Origin: an uncultured Ignavibacteriota bacterium | GTDB lineage: Bacteria > Bacteroidota > Ignavibacteria > Palsa-1295 | Length of the DNA stretch: 64,000 bases | NCBI GenBank assembly: GCA_903900335.1 | Contig: CAIUMP010000021.1 | Location: forward strand, 1-64,000 | Reading direction: 5' to 3' | Shown here: positions 1-11,800 of the stretch, piece by piece | How the letters are laid out: each line of letters starts with the position of its first letter | Numbering within the stretch: position 1 is the first letter of the stretch | Notes under the pieces: generated by a model | What the model was told of the DNA's origin: nothing | What the model saw: only the letters and a program-made list of their open reading frames with translations | Databases searched by the model: none | Program-made: the position numbers and the translations under genes

Positions 1-690
1 CCAACTGGTGTTACTGGTCCGACCGGTGCTCAAGGCGCGACAGGTTTGCAGGGTCCAACTGGTGATGTCGGTGCTACGGGAGCAACTGGTGTTCAAGGTC
101 CGACTGGCAACGCGGGTCCGACCGGCGCGCAGGGTCCCATTGGCGCAACAGGAATTGAAGGTCCAACTGGTGTTACTGGTCCGACCGGTGCTCAAGGCGC
201 AACAGGTTTGCAGGGTCCAACTGGTGATGTCGGTGCTACGGGAGCAACTGGTGTTCAAGGTCCGACAGGCAACACAGGTCCAACCGGTGCGCAGGGTCCC
301 ATTGGCGCAACCGGAATTGAAGGTCCAACTGGTGTTACTGGTCCGACTGGTGCTCAAGGCGCAACGGGTCTGCAGGGTCCAACGGGTGATGTCGGCGCTA
401 CGGGTGCAACTGGTCTTCAAGGCCCGACGGGCAATGCAGGTCCAACCGGCGCGCAGGGTCCAATCGGTGCAACAGGAATTCAAGGTCCAACAGGCGTTAC
501 TGGTCCGACCGGTGCACAGGGCGCAATGGGTCTGCAGGGTCCAACGGGTGATGTCGGCGCTACGGGTGCAACAGGAGTTCAGGGTCCGACTGGCCTCACG
601 GGTTCGACGGGCGCGCAGGGGCCAACCGGGAACACTGGTGCGACTGGTGCCCAGGGAGCAACTGGTGCTCAGGGGCCAACCGGTGACGTC
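1..690 (+). repeat. Tandem 162-bp repeats encoding Gly-X-Y triplets
   Basis: The codons ggt gat gtc ggt/c gct acg recur at 61, 223, 385 and 547, exactly 162 bp (54 residues, 18 triplets) apart; the next copy begins at 682, after a shorter 135-bp unit. Copies differ mainly at third codon positions, so the DNA repeat has drifted while the collagen-like protein pattern is kept. Such arrays usually vary in copy number by slippage or recombination. Confidence 0.9.
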
Positions 691-3600
691 GGTGCCACGG
701 GAGCTCAAGGTGTGACCGGAGCAACAGGCGTTCAAGGCCCGACGGGCAATACTGGCGCGACAGGTGCGCAAGGGGCAACTGGCAGTACGGGTGCAACTGG
801 TGCACAAGGCCCAACAGGCCCTGATAATATCACGACGAGCACGGCGACGAATGGCACAGGCTATCTCAAGGGTAATGGCTCGGTGATATCTTTCGAGCCT
901 TCGATCAACTTGACAGCAGACGTGTCAAGCGTTCTGCCTGTCTCTAATGGTGGTACGGGAGCGTCCACTCTACCACAGCATGGAATATTGATCGGCAATG
1001 GAGGTGTTTCACCTGTGACGGCTACAACGCTCACAAATGGTCAGATCCTTATTGGATCTACAGGCTCCTCTCCGGTTGCAGATACCCTTACTGCTGGAAG
1101 TGGAGTAAGCATAACAAATGGCCCTGGCAGCATCACGATCTCGTCAATTGCGAATATAACAAATGGAAGCGCAGCCAACTCAACGCTTCGCTGGAGCGGC
1201 ACCTCATGGGTTCCGGATACGAATGTTCTTGAGACCGCGGGTGGTGCGATGACTGCTTCGTCACTCGCTCTTAGCGGGAAAGCTACGAGTGCGTCAACCC
1301 TGGCCTCCGATCCAGGGACTACTCTTGTCACAAAGGACTTTGTGACAGCGGCGGGCAATATACCAATCGTATCCGACTCTGCAACAATCCTTGGCAATGG
1401 CACCGCTGGTTCTCAGCTTCGGCTGAATCTTGCGCATCCTAATTCGTGGTCCGCACTTCAGTCCTTCGGCGCTGGCGTCGATTTGACAGGGGGAGCCAGT
1501 CCACTTCTTCTTTCTGGCAATCCTGGTACAAATGACTACGTGCTCACGAGTCAGGGTGCGAACGCAACCCCTGCTTGGCAACCGGTGACTGGATTAGTGC
1601 TGAACGTGCCGTTTAATAAGATCTCGACTGGGACGAATACCTCCGACACACTTACGGTGGGCAACGGCGCGATACTAACTCCCAGTGGAACGGGTGCGAT
1701 CATTGCAAACAAGTTTAGAGGCTCTGGTTCGCTTACCGATTCGATCGATCTCGCAACAGGCGAGGTGAGTGGGGTGCTGCCAGTTCCTAACGGTGGCACG
1801 GGAAGGTCACTAATTGCTCGCAATGGTGTAGTGATTGGAAATGACTCCTTGGCAGTCAATACGATTCAACTAACCAACGGACAGTTGTTGATGGGTTCGA
1901 CCGGTTCATCGCCTGTGGCGGATTCGATAACGGCCGGCACCGGAATTATCATCACCAATGGGCCTGGTACGATCTCCATTGCTGCTGTCGCGGATGTTGC
2001 CAATGGGAGGGTTGCTAATTCAACATTGCGTTGGACAGGCACGTCGTGGGTGGAAGACACCAATGTTAGAGCGACTTCTGCAGGTGCATTTACGCTTTCA
2101 GGCAAAGCGACCAGCGCCTCAACGCTCGCATCCGACACGGGCATAACGCTTGTGACGAAAGACTTTGCAACCGCTGCTGGGAATATCCCGATCGTCACGG
2201 ACACGACGACAATTCTCGGGACCGGCAAATCGGCCTCCGTCGTCAGGCTCAATCTCGCACATGCGAATTCCTGGAGCGCACTGGAATCGTTTGATAGCGG
2301 CGTTGCGCTCTCTGGCGGACACAGCCCACTCCAGTTGAATGGTAGTGCGGGTACGGCAACAAATGTGCTTACGAGCCAGGGAGCTGGCCTGACGCCAACA
2401 TGGCAGCCCGTTTCGGGTTTGGTTACGAGCGTTCCGTTCAATAAGATTTCAACTGGTGTAGACACTTCCGTTTCACTCACGGTTGGAAACAATGCTGCAC
2501 TCGCTCCGAGTGGAACCGGCGTGATCTCCGCGAATCGATTTAACGGTGGTGGCTCAATTACGGACGCAGTTGACCTCGCCACGCCGGAAGTCAGCGGAAT
2601 TCTGCCTGTTCTCAATGGCGGAACAGGTAACGTTCTGCTACCGAATCATTCGATCCTACTTGGCAATGACACGAACGCAATCACGAGTGTAAGTCTCACG
2701 GATGGCCAACTCTTGATCGGCTCGACTGCGCATGCGCCGGTTGCAACGCAATTGACGGCCGGCAGTGGTGTCAATATAACATCGAACAGTGGTTCGATCA
2801 CGATTGGACTTGTCCACCCATTAGCAACAGGTACAATCTACAATTCTACATTGCGCTGGAATGGTAGTGTTTGGGCAGAGAATCCTGCGATGCTTGCGGA
2901 CTCCGTCGGCAATCTAGCGCTCACGGGGAAGGCAACTTCGGCCCTCACGCTCGGATCCGACCCTGCATCTACGCTTGTAACAAAGAGCTACCTGACATCA
3001 GGTTTGCTTGCTGTCATTACGGATAGTGCAACTCTCACCGGTCTCGGAACGACGGCCTCGCCGTTGCGAATTGATCTTAGTCACGCAAACAGCTGGACCT
3101 CAACTCAGACTTTCAACAATGGTCTTACGCTTGGCAACAGTAGTCCGCTGACATCCGCTGGTTCGGCGGGGAGTGTTGGTAATGTTTTGTCAAGTCAGGG
3201 AAACAGCTCCGCTCCAACTTGGACCGGCGTGAATGGGCTTGTCACGGCCGTAGGCTTTGACAAGATCACGGGTGCGACAAATTCAAACCAGGCACTTGTG
3301 GTTGGAAGTGGCTCTACGCTATCCCCAAGCAATGGTGGTACGATCGTAGCGAATCAGTTCATTGGAGCAAATTCTACCTCTCCGGCAGTTGATCTCGCAA
3401 CGACAGAGGTGAATGGTGTCCTGCCCGTGGCCAATGGGGGAACGGGTGTATCCAGTTTGACTGCAAATGGAGTACTGCTTGGTAATGGTACTTCTGCTGT
3501 CACCACTACATCACTATTGAATGGTCAAGTTCTGATCGGATCAACCGGTGTAGCACCAGTGGCAGCGACGCTTCAAGCCGGTACAGGTATCACCATAACA

Positions 3601-6600
3601 AATGGTGCGGGCTCCGTTACCATCAATGCACCGCAGACGATCGCGAATGGCAGTCTTACCAATTCAACCTTGCGTTGGAGCGGCACGGCGTGGGTTGAAA
3701 ACACCAGCGTTCAAACTTCTGGTGGGGCTGTGGCCGCATCGTCACTCGCTCTTACAGGCAAAGCGACAAGTGCGCCAACAACAAGTGGCGACACCGACAT
3801 CACGCTTGTCACAAAGGGCTACCTTACTTCGCAGCTTTCCTCCGCGACAGTACCCTTTAACAAGGTCGGCGGCGGGACCGACAGTAACGCTGCTCTCGTG
3901 GTTGGCCCTGGAAGCACTCTTGTGCCGAGCGGAACAGGCTCTATCACCGCCAATAAGTTTGCGGGCGTTGGCTCAACGAGCGATGCTGTAGATCTGGCGA
4001 CGGCCGAGGCAAGCGGCATCCTGCCTGTTTCCAAGGGAGGCACAAGCGTGTCGACACTTTCGGCGCATGAGGTCATTCTTGGCAACGGTACATCGGCAGT
4101 CAACACTGTATCTCTTTCCGATGGCCAAATCTTAATGGGTTCTACGGGTGCGGATCCCGTTGCGGGATTTATCACCGGAGGGGCGGGCATCACAGTCGTG
4201 AACGCTCCGGGTTCGCTCGATGTGAATATCGATAACCCGGTACCTCACGGTACCTCGACCAACTCCACCTTACGTTGGAGCGGCTCTGCTTGGGTAGAGA
4301 ATACAAATCTGCTTTCAACTGCAAATGGGGGCATCATTCTGAATGGATTGAGCGCACCGCTAAATGTGCGCGGCAGTGATGGAACTGCTAACTTCGTTCT
4401 CACAAGTCAGGGCACGGGTGCAACCCCACAGTGGATGAGTGTGAATGGTGTGGTGACGGCAGTTGGATTTGACAAGATAACAGGCGCCACAAATTCGGGA
4501 CAATCGCTTGTCGTTGGTGCAAATTCAACACTAACCACCACCGGCAATGGCGTCATCGCTGCGAACCAGTTTATCGGAAGTGGATCGACTTCTCCGGCAA
4601 TCGATCTTGCAACCGCAGAGGTCAACGGTGTTCTGCCTGTAGCCAACGGCGGCACTGGCGCCTCGACTTTGACGGCAAACGGCATTCTTATTGGGAGTGG
4701 TACTTCGGCAGTGAATACGACAAGTCTTGCCGATAGTCAGATCCTCATTGGTGTAGCAGGTGTGCCGTCTGCCCGCACACTTAGAGCGGGTACAGGTATA
4801 TCCATCAATACATCAGCGACTGCGACAACCATCACGGCAACCAGCAGCAATGTGCCCGGCGGTACGGCCCCGAATACAACGCTCGTGTGGAGTGGTACAG
4901 CGTGGGTAGAGAACACTGCGGTAAAGGCGAACGCTGGAGCGATCTCCGCAACCTCGCTGAGTCTCACTGGAAAGGCAACATCGCAGTCAACCGATTCCAG
5001 CGATCCTGGAAATGTGCTCGTGACGAAAGACTTTCTCATTCCGCCAGGACACGTCCCTGTCCTTACCGACAATACTACGCTTGGTGGGAATGGGACCACG
5101 AACAACGCACTCTATCTTAATACCTCTACTCGAACCAACACATGGGTCCCGATTCAGAATTTCGCTGGCGGTATTACGGCCGGTGGCGTTTCGCTGATCG
5201 GCGGCGGGAGCCCCATCGCTATTAGTGGCAGTGGTGGTACGTCCGGCTACGTGCTTACGAGCACGGGGGCCTCGACAACACCTCAATGGACGAACCCGAA
5301 TCTGATCATCACGCCTTCCTTTAGCACGATCACAGGCGGTACCAACCTTACGGCTACAATGGTAGTCGGAACTGGTGCGAGCCTCGCGCCCACTGGCACA
5401 GGGACGATCACGGCGAATGCTTATAGTGGGATTCTTCCGGTCGCTAACGGTGGTACGGGTGCATCGACACTTACTTCGAATGGTATCTTGCTTGGTAACG
5501 GAACGGGGGCCATCTCGACGACGAGCCTTGCGGCCAATCAAGTTCTCGTTGGTACCGCAGGCGCGCCTGCTGCATCAACGTTGACAGCTGGTGCTGGTGT
5601 GAACATCACGAATTCTGGTGGACTGCTGACGATCGCATCAACGGGTAGCATTATTCCTAGCGGTTTGATCACGAATTCCACTTTGCGATGGAGCGGTGCG
5701 GCCTGGGTCGAGAACACGGCAGTGACAGAAACTGCGACCGGTGACATCGCTGCAGCGACACTCAGTCTGAGCGGAAAGGCCACAAGCGCCACCACGGTTG
5801 CTGGAGATGGCCCAACAACGCTTGTGACAAAGAACTTCGCAACAACAGCTGGTAACATTCCGATTTCAGTGGATGCGACCCTAACAGGTAACGGCGCTGC
5901 TACGCCTGTTGGTTTGGCGCTTAATCATGCGAACACGTGGACGGCCGCGCAGGCCTTCTCTAGCGGTGTCACGCTCGCTGGGGCAAGCACGGTAAGTGGC
6001 ACACTCGCACCTGCTGGTGGGACGATCACCGCGAATGCATTTGTCGGTACGGGTTCATTGTCGAACGCCGTCGATCTCGCAACGGGGGAAGTGAGTGGGG
6101 TACTGCCCATCGCAAACGGTGGTACGAATTCAACCGCGACACCAGACAGCGGGAAGATCGCTTATGGAAATGGGACGGGATACTCATTTAGCACGGTGGG
6201 AACATCCGGCTACTTACTGACCTCCGCTGGTAAGAATGCTCCCACATGGACAAACCCGGCGGCGTTGGCCGGATGGTCGATCACCGGCACTTCTGGGACT
6301 ACGCCAGGGACGAACTTTTTAGGAACGACGGATAATAAGGCGTTTGAAATCCACGTTTATGACAATGATGCCTCGCCGGGTGAAGGTTCGAAACGGGTGA
6401 TGCGGTTTGAGCCGAACGCCACAAGCGCTAATATTATTGGCGGGTACTACGGTGACACTGTTAAGAGCGGTGTTGTTGGCGCCGTGATTGTTGGAGGTGG
6501 CTCTTCAACCTTGGTGAATTATGTAACGGACGATTTCGGCGTCATAGTGGGTGGCCGGTTGAATACAGCAGGAAATAGCGACGCTACAACTTCGAACGAG

Positions 6601-8163
6601 CCTTACGCGACTGTCGTGGGCGGTTTTACAGATTCTGTGAGCGCAGGCTATGGATTTATCGGAGGAGGTCGCTTTAACACCGTTACCGACGAATTTGGCA
6701 CTATCGGTGGCGGAGATTTTAACCGGGCGGGTAACTGGGGTAGTACGACAGATCGGGAGTACGCCACGGTCGGGGGCGGCTCCACCAACAAAGCGGAAGG
6801 TATGTATTCGACAATTGCCGGTGGTTACACCAATGCGATTATTGGTACCACAACGGGCTTCGCAAACGGACAGTCTTCGTTTATCGGTGGTGGTGAGAAT
6901 AATACACTCACTGGTCCGAAGAGTGTGATCGGAGGTGGGAGTGGGAATTCCATCATCAATTCTGCTTCAGTAAATCAGGGTAACGCGGCAATTGGCGGGG
7001 GTCTAGGGAATACCATTCAAGCAGCTGGTTATGCAACCATTTCTGGTGGTCAGGCGAACTCTGTATTTGACAGCTATGGTACTGTCAGCGGAGGTATTGG
7101 CAATACCGCCGGAGTCGGTGCGGGATCGAAACAGTATGCCACTGTCGGCGGGGGCGGGTACAATAACGCAACCGGTAAGTACAGCACGATCGCTGGAGGT
7201 GACACAAATACGGCATCTAGCACGAGTTCTGTGGTGGGCGGGGGTGCCAATAATATGGCATCCGGGGCCTATAGCCAAGTTGGCGGGGGCGAAAACAACC
7301 TAGCGTCAAACAATTATTCTTTGGTCGGTGGCGGACAATCGGATACGGCAAGCGGTCTCCAAACAGTTGTAAGTGGCGGCCTCCGCAACCAAGCATCGGG
7401 CAACAATTCAGCTATCCCTGGTGGCCGATATTTGACAGTGGGTGCGTATAGCTTCGGGTTCAATGGCGATGCAACCAATCAACAAACGAACATCAGTGCC
7501 CAAAGCAATCTCGCCTATTTCGGCAACGTTAACCTAGCGCTTGGGAATGTGGATGGAACACCTCGTGAACTCAGGTTCTATGGTGCGAACGCTACCCCGG
7601 ATTTGACTTTCGCTTCAATTAAGTATACGGCTCTTAAGGCAGGGACGTCCGCGTCGAATCTGAGCTTCACTTTACCGACGAAGTATGCTTCCCAAAACGG
7701 CTCACCAATGCTTAGCACGACAGGTGGCGTGATGAGCTGGTCGGACAGCCTCGCATGGGATAACACGAACAAGCGCCTTGGTGCTGGGACGACAAGCCCA
7801 AATACCACGCTCGATGTGAGCGGTGACATTGCGGTGCGTTCGTTCACCTACGCAGCAAACGGCGGGACGGTTAATGACCTTCCGGCTGGCGCGCATTCGC
7901 TGATACGGATCACGAATTCAAGCGCTGCGACTCCAGACACAATAACCGGAGTAAGCGGCGCTGCTGACGGTAAATTGATTTCGATCTACAATTCATCGTC
8001 GAAGGTCGTGATGCTTACCCACGACGACAATACGAAGAGCACCCCCGCAAACTGCTTCTACCTTCCAAGTTCTTCGGCTGTTACGATTCCGCAATACGGG
8101 ATCGTCCAGATGTTCTACAGCGCGGGCGAATCGCGATGGATCATGATCAGCAAGAATTTCTAG
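1..8163 (+). CDS. Giant repetitive surface protein: collagen-like tract, repeated modules and YadA-head-like repeats (5' end missing)
   Basis: The reading frame is open from the first base, so the N-terminus and any signal peptide lie outside the window; 2720 residues are visible. About 275 residues of perfect Gly-X-Y triplets (mostly GPTG, GATG, GAQG) form a collagen-like stalk. Next, seven modules centred on a TLRWSGTxWVENT motif run to about 6130. From about 6300 a conserved block ([14 protein letters not shown]) leads into about 20 repeats of the type Y-x-TVGGG-x2-N-x-ASG up to 7430, resembling the left-handed beta-roll heads of trimeric adhesins. The tail contains [16 protein letters not shown] and ends in a beta-rich domain. 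I see no T9SS sorting domain and no YadA membrane anchor, so how it is attached is unclear. Role (inference): cell-surface adhesion or a fibre. The modules also resemble phage tail-fibre repeats, but no phage genes are nearby. Confidence 0.85.
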   Translation, partial: PTGVTGPTGAQGATGLQGPTGDVGATGATGVQGPTGNAGPTGAQGPIGATGIEGPTGVTGPTGAQGATGLQGPTGDVGATGATGVQGPTGNTGPTGAQGPIGATGIEGPTGVTGPTGAQGATGLQGPTGDVGATGATGLQGPTGNAGPTGAQGPIGATGIQGPTGVTGPTGAQGAMGLQGPTGDVGATGATGVQGPTGLTGSTGAQGPTGNTGATGAQGATGAQGPTGDVGATGAQGVTGATGVQGPTGNTGATGAQGATGSTGATGAQGPTGPDNITTSTATNGTGYLKGNGSVISFEPSINLTADVSSVLPVSNGGTGASTLPQHGILIGNGGVSPVTATTLTNGQILIGSTGSSPVADTLTAGSGVSITNGPGSITISSIANITNGSAANSTLRWSGTSWVPDTNVLETAGGAMTASSLALSGKATSASTLASDPGTTLVTKDFVTAAGNIPIVSDSATILGNGTAGSQLRLNLAHPNSWSALQSFGAGVDLTGGASPLLLSGNPGTNDYVLTSQGANATPAWQPVTGLVLNVPFNKISTGTNTSDTLTVGNGAILTPSGTGAIIANKFRGSGSLTDSIDLATGEVSGVLPVPNGGTGRSLIARNGVVIGNDSLAVNTIQLTNGQLLMGSTGSSPVADSITAGTGIIITNGPGTISIAAVADVANGRVANSTLRWTGTSWVEDTNVRATSAGAFTLSGKATSASTLASDTGITLVTKDFATAAGNIPIVTDTTTILGTGKSASVVRLNLAHANSWSALESFDSGVALSGGHSPLQLNGSAGTATNVLTSQGAGLTPTWQPVSGLVTSVPFNKISTGVDTSVSLTVGNNAALAPSGTGVISANRFNGGGSITDAVDLATPEVSGILPVLNGGTGNVLLPNHSILLGNDTNAITSVSLTDGQLLIGSTAHAPVATQLTAGSGVNITSNSGSITIGLVHPLATGTIYNSTLRWNGSVWAENPAMLADSVGNLALTGKATSALTLGSDPASTLVTKSYLTSGLLAVITDSATLTGLGTTASPLRIDLSHANSWTSTQTFNNGLTLGNSSPLTSAGSAGSVGNVLSSQGNSSAPTWTGVNGLVTAVGFDKITGATNSNQALVVGSGSTLSPSNGGTIVANQFIGANSTSPAVDLATTEVNGVLPVANGGTGVSSLTANGVLLGNGTSAVTTTSLLNGQVLIGSTGVAPVAATLQAGTGITITNGAGSVTINAPQTIANGSLTNSTLRWSGTAWVENTSVQTSGGAVAASSLALTGKATSAPTTSGDTDITLVTKGYLTSQLSSATVPFNKVGGGTDSNAALVVGPGSTLVPSGTGSITANKFAGVGSTSDAVDLATAEASGILPVSKGGTSVSTLSAHEVILGNGTSAVNTVSLSDGQILMGSTGADPVAGFITGGAGITVVNAPGSLDVNIDNPVPHGTSTNSTLRWSGSAWVENTNLLSTANGGIILNGLSAPLNVRGSDGTANFVLTSQGTGATPQWMSVNGVVTAVGFDKITGATNSGQSLVVGANSTLTTTGNGVIAANQFIGSGSTSPAIDLATAEVNGVLPVANGGTGASTLTANGILIGSGTSAVNTTSLADSQILIGVAGVPSARTLRAGTGISINTSATATTITATSSNVPGGTAPNTTLVWSGTAWVENTAVKANAGAISATSLSLTGKATSQSTDSSDPGNVLVTKDFLIPPGHVPVLTDNTTLGGNGTTNNALYLNTSTRTNTWVPIQNFAGGITAGGVSLIGGGSPIAISGSGGTSGYVLTSTGASTTPQWTNPNLIITPSFSTITGGTNLTATMVVGTGASLAPTGTGTITANAYSGILPVANGGTGASTLTSNGILLGNGTGAISTTSLAANQVLVGTAGAPAASTLTAGAGVNITNSGGLLTIASTGSIIPSGLITNSTLRWSGAAWVENTAVTETATGDIAAATLSLSGKATSATTVAGDGPTTLVTKNFATTAGNIPISVDATLTGNGAATPVGLALNHANTWTAAQAFSSGVTLAGASTVSGTLAPAGGTITANAFVGTGSLSNAVDLATGEVSGVLPIANGGTNSTATPDSGKIAYGNGTGYSFSTVGTSGYLLTSAGKNAPTWTNPAALAGWSITGTSGTTPGTNFLGTTDNKAFEIHVYDNDASPGEGSKRVMRFEPNATSANIIGGYYGDTVKSGVVGAVIVGGGSSTLVNYVTDDFGVIVGGRLNTAGNSDATTSNEPYATVVGGFTDSVSAGYGFIGGGRFNTVTDEFGTIGGGDFNRAGNWGSTTDREYATVGGGSTNKAEGMYSTIAGGYTNAIIGTTTGFANGQSSFIGGGENNTLTGPKSVIGGGSGNSIINSASVNQGNAAIGGGLGNTIQAAGYATISGGQANSVFDSYGTVSGGIGNTAGVGAGSKQYATVGGGGYNNATGKYSTIAGGDTNTASSTSSVVGGGANNMASGAYSQVGGGENNLASNNYSLVGGGQSDTASGLQTVVSGGLRNQASGNNSAIPGGRYLTVGAYSFGFNGDATNQQTNISAQSNLAYFGNVNLALGNVDGTPRELRFYGANATPDLTFASIKYTALKAGTSASNLSFTLPTKYASQNGSPMLSTTGGVMSWSDSLAWDNTNKRLGAGTTSPNTTLDVSGDIAVRSFTYAANGGTVNDLPAGAHSLIRITNSSAATPDTITGVSGAADGKLISIYNSSSKVVMLTHDDNTKSTPANCFYLPSSSAVTIPQYGIVQMFYSAGESRWIMISKNF
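922..6125 (+). repeat. Seven long in-frame modules within the giant surface protein
   Basis: The TLRWSG-type motif occurs near 1180, 2021, 2845, 3661, 4261, 4867 and 5677, giving spacings of about 841, 824, 816, 600, 606 and 810 bp. The module boundary motif [11 protein letters not shown] and its variants appears eight times between about 931 and 6100. Full modules contain, in order, TLRWSG, LTGKATS, TLVTK, a NSW-x4-F segment, [40 protein letters not shown] and ITNG-GS. The two 600-bp modules lack different inner parts of this order. Confidence 0.85.
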
Positions 8164-8175
8164 CTGTCTGAGAAT

Positions 8176-8820
8176 CTACTCCATCCCAGCCCGCATCTCT
8201 GCCAACAAACGGAGATTATGCTCGCAGCCTTCTGCGCAGTAGTCTTTGGCGAATTGGGTAAAGTAGCGGTGCTGGGATAGGAAGCTGGCGTTGATGTCAA
8301 TCCACTCGATGTCGGTGAAGGTTTTGCCGAGTACGGAGACATTCTCCTCCCGTAGTCGGTCGCTCCATGGGAAGAACATGTTGGTGCCGAGATAGAGGAG
8401 GTCGGCGTCGCACAAGGCCTGAGCGACAATGTGATCGGCGCGCTGGGGCAGTTCTGTTGCCTTGATCGCTTGTTTTATGATGTCGAGATCCGCCTCGCTG
8501 ACATCGTTCTTCAACATCTCCTCTGCGATCCGGCAGCTAACAAGCTCGTGTCCCTTGTACGTCTCTGAAAATCCAATGTCGTGAAGCCATGCACTCGCCA
8601 GCAATAAATTAAATTCATGACGTCCGAGTTTGATGGAGGCAGCAATAGCTCGCGCGTTTCGGACCACACCTGCTGTGTGTTCGATGCAATGATAGCTGTA
8701 ATCCGTCGAGAGCGAACCGATCATTTCCAGCGCGTGAGATTCCACTCTTCGAAGAAAGCTCGGCTCTTGGGCGTTATCTTTGTACGATGAGTCTTCTACT
8801 CCTGGCACGCCTTTGGGCAT
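8176..8820 (-). CDS. HD-domain phosphohydrolase
   Basis: A metal-dependent HD-superfamily protein of about 214 residues. The conserved histidine (CIEHT), the HD pair (SAWLHDIGFSE) and the downstream aspartate (LCDADLLYLG) are all present, as expected for a soluble phosphohydrolase or nucleotide-processing enzyme; the substrate cannot be read from sequence. The frame stays open upstream to 8919, and GTG at 8745 is another possible start. I chose ATG 8820 because it gives the short N-terminal helix usual before the first His. With this start the 5' end overlaps the divergent gene starting at 8787. It converges with the giant surface gene, with only 12 bp between the stop codons. Because the neighbour carries a cyclic-nucleotide-binding domain, a link to nucleotide signalling is possible but unproven. 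Confidence 0.7.
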   Translation of the reverse strand: MPKGVPGVEDSSYKDNAQEPSFLRRVESHALEMIGSLSTDYSYHCIEHTAGVVRNARAIAASIKLGRHEFNLLLASAWLHDIGFSETYKGHELVSCRIAEEMLKNDVSEADLDIIKQAIKATELPQRADHIVAQALCDADLLYLGTNMFFPWSDRLREENVSVLGKTFTDIEWIDINASFLSQHRYFTQFAKDYCAEGCEHNLRLLAEMRAGME

Positions 8821-11800
8821 CCCCTGCACTCCTTCAAGCGCTAAACCTTCGCTCGCGCGAGCGGTGGCCTGCAGCCATGTTGTGGATGCATTCATTTTTT
8901 CTGGGACTGGGTGTTGCATATTTCGTTAGTGCAGCGTATCCGATCTTTCTTACAGCGTTCGACATTCGGCTGTTGCCTCTAGGGTTCGCAGCCGCTGCGG
9001 TTCTTCAATACAGCATCGGGTATTTGTCCGAGCGGCTGGAGCACTCCATGCTCCTGTCGAAATTCATGACATTTCTGCCCGTCTTTCAGTGCGTTAGCAC
9101 GCTCGGATTTCGTTTTAGCCTTGCAACAGGAGCCGCCTGGGCGAGCTTCGGTGTGCTGGCTTGGTCCTTCGTTGTCAACTCTATGGCGCAGGACGAATTC
9201 TGGAGTCTCTCATCACTCCTCTTCGATGTCCGGCAAAGTAAGCGACTCTTTAGCCTCATCGACTCCGGCGGATTCCTTGCAAAGATAATAGGTTATTTCT
9301 CCGTCCCCTTATTATTACCATTTATGGGGGTGGGGGACCTGCTTATTCTCTCCGCGGCAGGCAGCCTGATCTCTGCACTTCTCGTGAAGCGAATTGTCGT
9401 CCGATACCGACATTTACTGGACCATCCGACCGGGAGGATCCATCCTGGGCTCGCTGGCGAGCACCACGCGCACGCCAGCGGTGCTAAACATCCTGATGAA
9501 CACAAAGCTCACGATTCCGAGCCATTAGCACATTCGATTCATCACACCTCAGAGCACCACGGACCGCGACGCCGAAGCGTTGCTCAGACGTTGCTCCGGC
9601 ACCGCTATCTCGCCAGTCTGTCCCTTGTCGCGTTTCTGGCATTCTTTGCCATGACCTGCATTGACTACGGCTTCCTGCGGGAGATCGAGCAAAAGTACGA
9701 GAGCCAGGCAAGCATCGCCTCCTTCCTTGCGCTCTTTCTTGGCGGGACGAAAGTGATCAGCTTCCTGCTGAAGGTTGGCGTCGCGGGCCGCCTTTTCAAT
9801 CGTTTCGGACTTGCGAAGACCAGCGTTGTGTTGCCACTTGGGTTGGTAGTCGTTACGGGAGTTGGTCTTTCCGTAACTTGGGGCGGCGCAGAGCACCTCT
9901 TCATTTGGTTCTTCATCGGCAACATGCTGCTCGTGGAGATGTGGGCGGAGGCCGTTCACGTTCCTGCTTTAGCGATTGCACTGCAACCTCTGCACCTCCA
10001 CGAGCGCCACGAAGGGCGTTATGCCGTCAGCGACGTCATGGAGCCGCTCGCGCTTGGAGGTGCGGCTCTGTTGCTGTATCTTTTGTCGAGCGTCCGCGGG
10101 TTGGATCTCCAAGATGTTTGTATTGTTCTGCTCGGCGTACTTGCTGCCTGGGTCCTCGCGATCGGTTGGATGGACATCGAATACAAAAACACGATCCGTC
10201 GGGCTCTAAGACATCGCAGGGTTGAAGGCGCAGAACTGGTTTGGGATGACATTACCCGCAAGGTCATTGAGCAAAAACTGGAAAGCACACATCAGTCTGA
10301 GGTTGAGTACGCGTTGAATCTCATTCCAAAAACGGAGTCGGCATTCTTCATCTCATGGCTTCCGAAGTTGCTTCACCACTATTCGTCCAGCCTTGGATCA
10401 CTCACGGACATTCCGCAACGAGCGTTGCAGCGAGCTGAGGATTTTGAATTCACACCGGAGGAGAGAAGCCAACTTGTGCCAGTCGTGGAAGGAATACTTG
10501 TAGAGAGTAATACCGAACCGGCATTACTTGGACAAGCGCTCCACACGTATGCCTCGTTGCAACATGATCTCGACCCTGAATCCTTGCGGCATTGGCTTGA
10601 TGACGAACGGGCCGAAGTTCGCGAGGGTATTATCACTGGTCTGATCCGCTTTCAGGGAATAGACGGAATTCTGCTAGCCGGCGAACGGCTGCAGGCGATG
10701 CTGCACAGCCCCATTGTGGCGGAACGTAAAGCGGCGGCGGACATTGTTGGAAAAGTTGGAGTAAAGCAATTCTACCATCCACTGTTGGTGCTGCTTGCCG
10801 ACGATGAAGCAGAGGTGCGCATGGCTGCCACTCGCGCGGCGGCTCATGTCGGGCATCCCCGCCTCATTCGTCCGCTGATTGAGCTCTACCTGACGCCTAC
10901 GTTATCGCACTCCTTCCTGATGCAGATCGAGAACGCGTTGCGTGGATTTGGCAATGCAGTGTTTCCCTATCTTGGGGAGCGGGTTGACGAAGGTGTATTC
11001 GATAGCGCCCGTCTTCAGCGGATGATGCGCCTGCTCGGATTTTGGGGCACAGCCCGTTCCGTTCAACTACTCACCGCATTTCTGACGTGGCCCGTTACCC
11101 ATCGCCGGGTTCTCGGAGAACTGCGGTTGGCGGCATTGCGCGCGATCGTGCAAGCGGGAGTTGAACTGCCGGACAAGGCATTGCCGAATCAACTTCTCGA
11201 AGAGGAATTGTCGAGGGCAACCTCCCTCATGGCGTTGATTCTCCAACTTGATGCATTAGCTGTTCGATTTGTTGAAGACCCAACCGACGATCGAGGCCCT
11301 GAGCATGACTCAATCTCGCTTCTTCGTGGTGCGGTTGCGTGTGAGGTGGTAAACGTGGCCCATCGTGTATTGCTCTTGCTCGCGGTGCTGCATGATTCTC
11401 AAACCATCATTCGCGTCCGCGATAGCATATTCGCCGGCAATGATCTGCACCGTGCCAACGCATTTGAAACGTTGGATTCGATTCTGTCGCCAGCCCGGTC
11501 ACGTTCAGTGATTACACTTCTGGAGGCAACTTTGCTTCTCAGCGGAAAGCGCGCAGATGTTTCGAATCTGAAAGAACTGTTGCAATCGAACGCTGTCGAT
11601 GCGAGGAGTTCTCTTCGGGAAGTATTAGAACTCCTCGTGCGAGATGACGAACGCTTTTATGATGTTTGGACGGTTGCGACCGCGATCTACTATGCTGGGC
11701 TGCACTCATGGGGAGAGTGTGCCTCCATAATCGTACATGCTACGCAAAGGACCGACTTCGTAGGAGAAGTTGCTCGGATGGTTGTTGAGTATCGTAACGT

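Noticed and set aside
8-715. Plus-strand frame of 235 codons rich in Arg, Val and Gln
   Set aside because: It is the +1-shifted shadow of the Gly-X-Y repeats; its own repetitive pattern follows from the 162-bp DNA repeat.
1-8163. Reading the giant gene as a prophage tail fibre
   Set aside because: No capsid, tail, lysis or integrase genes are nearby, and the gene is followed directly by chromosomal genes.
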